The position numbers and the translations under genes were made by a program. Shown piece after piece: positions 5,972-6,491 of a DNA stretch of 6,491 nucleotides. Position 1 is the first letter of the stretch. Each line of letters opens with the position of its first letter. This DNA is from an uncultured Prevotella sp. (lineage in GTDB: Bacteria > Bacteroidota > Bacteroidia > Bacteroidales > Bacteroidaceae), in NCBI GenBank assembly GCA_934217675.1, contig CAKQCV010000108.1, forward strand, positions 1 through 6,491. The letters are read 5' to 3'. The notes under the pieces are model-generated. The model saw only the letters and a program-made list of their open reading frames with translations, ran no database searches and was not told the origin of the DNA.

Positions 5972-6491
5972 TTCCATTCACCCCGACTTTCCTTGTTACT
6001 TAGCATGGAAAACTGTTTCATCCAGTCCGTTTGCGGATTTTCCAAAAGTATCTTCATTGTTCCATGTTCAATCATCTTTCCATTGCCTAACACATAAACA
6101 TTTTGACAGAGCGTTTTTAGTGCAGCCACATCATGGGATACAAATAAAATTCCCTTGCCCTCCATCTGTTTTTGCATAATTTTGAGCAGCAAATCCCTGT
6201 TTTCTTCATCCAACGCGGCAGTTGGCTCGTCAGCCAGAATATAATCCGGTGACATTCCAAGCAAAATTGCGGCCGCTACTCTTTGCAGCATTCCTCCTGA
6301 CAATTCGGAAGGATAAGCACCTAAAACCCTCTCCGTATCTTTCAGGTTTACAGCAGCCAGTTTTTCTCTTGCCAGTGCCATTGCTTCATTGCTGCTCATC
6401 TGTAAACGATTGCTAAATGTTTCCCGTATCTGAAAACCAATTTTTAAGCGGCTGTCAAAAGCGGTCATAGGATTCTGCGGGATAAATCCCA
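5956..6491 (-). CDS. ABC transporter ATPase, NikD/DppD-type; 5' end outside the window
   Basis: This is the C-terminal 177 or so residues of an importer ATPase. The frame is open through the right edge, and the ATG at 6468 is internal: before it the frame reads GFIPQNP, which joins MTAFDSRLKIG to make the Q-loop typical of the nickel/peptide subfamily. Walker A and the true start therefore lie beyond the window. Numbered from the internal Met at 6468, the signature is LSGGMLQRV 56-64, Walker B YILADEPTAALD 76-87 with catalytic Glu81, and switch His112 in FVSHDVAAL. The LSGGMLQR wording, with Met-Leu, is characteristic of NikD-like proteins as I recall them. It would pair with the overlapping downstream NikE-type ATPase on the cytoplasmic face of two permeases, probably encoded just upstream. 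The stop at 5956 overlaps the next gene by 16 bases, indicating coupled translation. It looks intact as far as it can be seen. Confidence 0.93.
   Translation of the reverse strand, partial: GFIPQNPMTAFDSRLKIGFQIRETFSNRLQMSSNEAMALAREKLAAVNLKDTERVLGAYPSELSGGMLQRVAAAILLGMSPDYILADEPTAALDEENRDLLLKIMQKQMEGKGILFVSHDVAALKTLCQNVYVLGNGKMIEHGTMKILLENPQTDWMKQFSMLSNKESRGEWKWEKL
5979..5984 (-). promoter_or_regulatory. Ribosome binding site for the NikE-type ATPase
   Basis: GGGGTG (minus strand) can pair with the anti-Shine-Dalgarno sequence, allowing one G-U wobble. It lies 7 bases before ATG 5971 but only 1 base before ATG 5977, favouring the shorter start. It is embedded in the 3' end of the upstream ATPase gene. 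Confidence 0.5.

Noticed and set aside
5956..6468. A complete 170-residue ATPase starting at the ATG at 6468
   Set aside because: The frame continues upstream into GFIPQNP, the first half of the Q-loop, and a protein starting there would lack Walker A. The ATG is internal to a gene cut by the window edge.
1..6491. Mobile element, CRISPR or RNA gene content
   Set aside because: No transposase-like frame, terminal inverted repeats, regular direct repeats, tRNA-like or rRNA-like sequence was seen; almost all of the window is occupied by transporter genes.

Overview
The window is a transporter locus read entirely from the minus strand. Transcription runs from high to low coordinates. It most likely comes from a Gram-positive Firmicute of the Clostridia, perhaps Lachnospiraceae. 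That assignment rests on the A/T-leaning composition, strong Shine-Dalgarno sites, tight gene packing, a lipobox-type solute-binding lipoprotein with a Ser/Thr/Glu-rich linker, and the protein families present. It is an inference by eye, with no database search.

In transcription order the layout is: (1) 6491-5956, a NikD/DppD-type ABC ATPase cut by the window end, so its Walker A motif is missing; (2) 5971-5240, a short NikE/DppF/CntF-type ABC ATPase overlapping gene 1; (3) 5238-3604, a family-5 extracellular solute-binding lipoprotein whose sequence resembles nickel/metallophore binders of the NikA/CntA group, starting one base after gene 2 ends; (4) a 132-bp intergenic region, the only sizeable non-coding stretch, with a near-consensus TATAAT, a strong hairpin/palindrome and a second smaller palindrome; (5) 3471-1732 and (6) 1715 to the left edge, two exporter-fold ABC half-transporters (membrane domain plus ATPase domain in one chain) 16 bp apart. 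Gene 6 is open to the left edge and probably lacks only its last few codons.

Genes 1-3 would form the ATPases and the binding protein of an Opp/Nik-type importer, with the two permeases presumably just beyond the right edge. Genes 5-6 look like a heterodimer. Pairs of this type can be drug or peptide exporters, but the YbtPQ/IrtAB group of exporter-fold proteins imports metal-siderophore complexes. A working hypothesis is that the locus handles a metal or metal-chelate, either with two successive uptake routes or with one uptake and one export route. The sequence does not settle the substrate or the direction of genes 5-6.

The intergenic region may terminate the importer operon, control separate expression of the half-transporter pair, or do both. 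I saw no tRNA, rRNA, CRISPR array, insertion sequence, transposase or phage gene.
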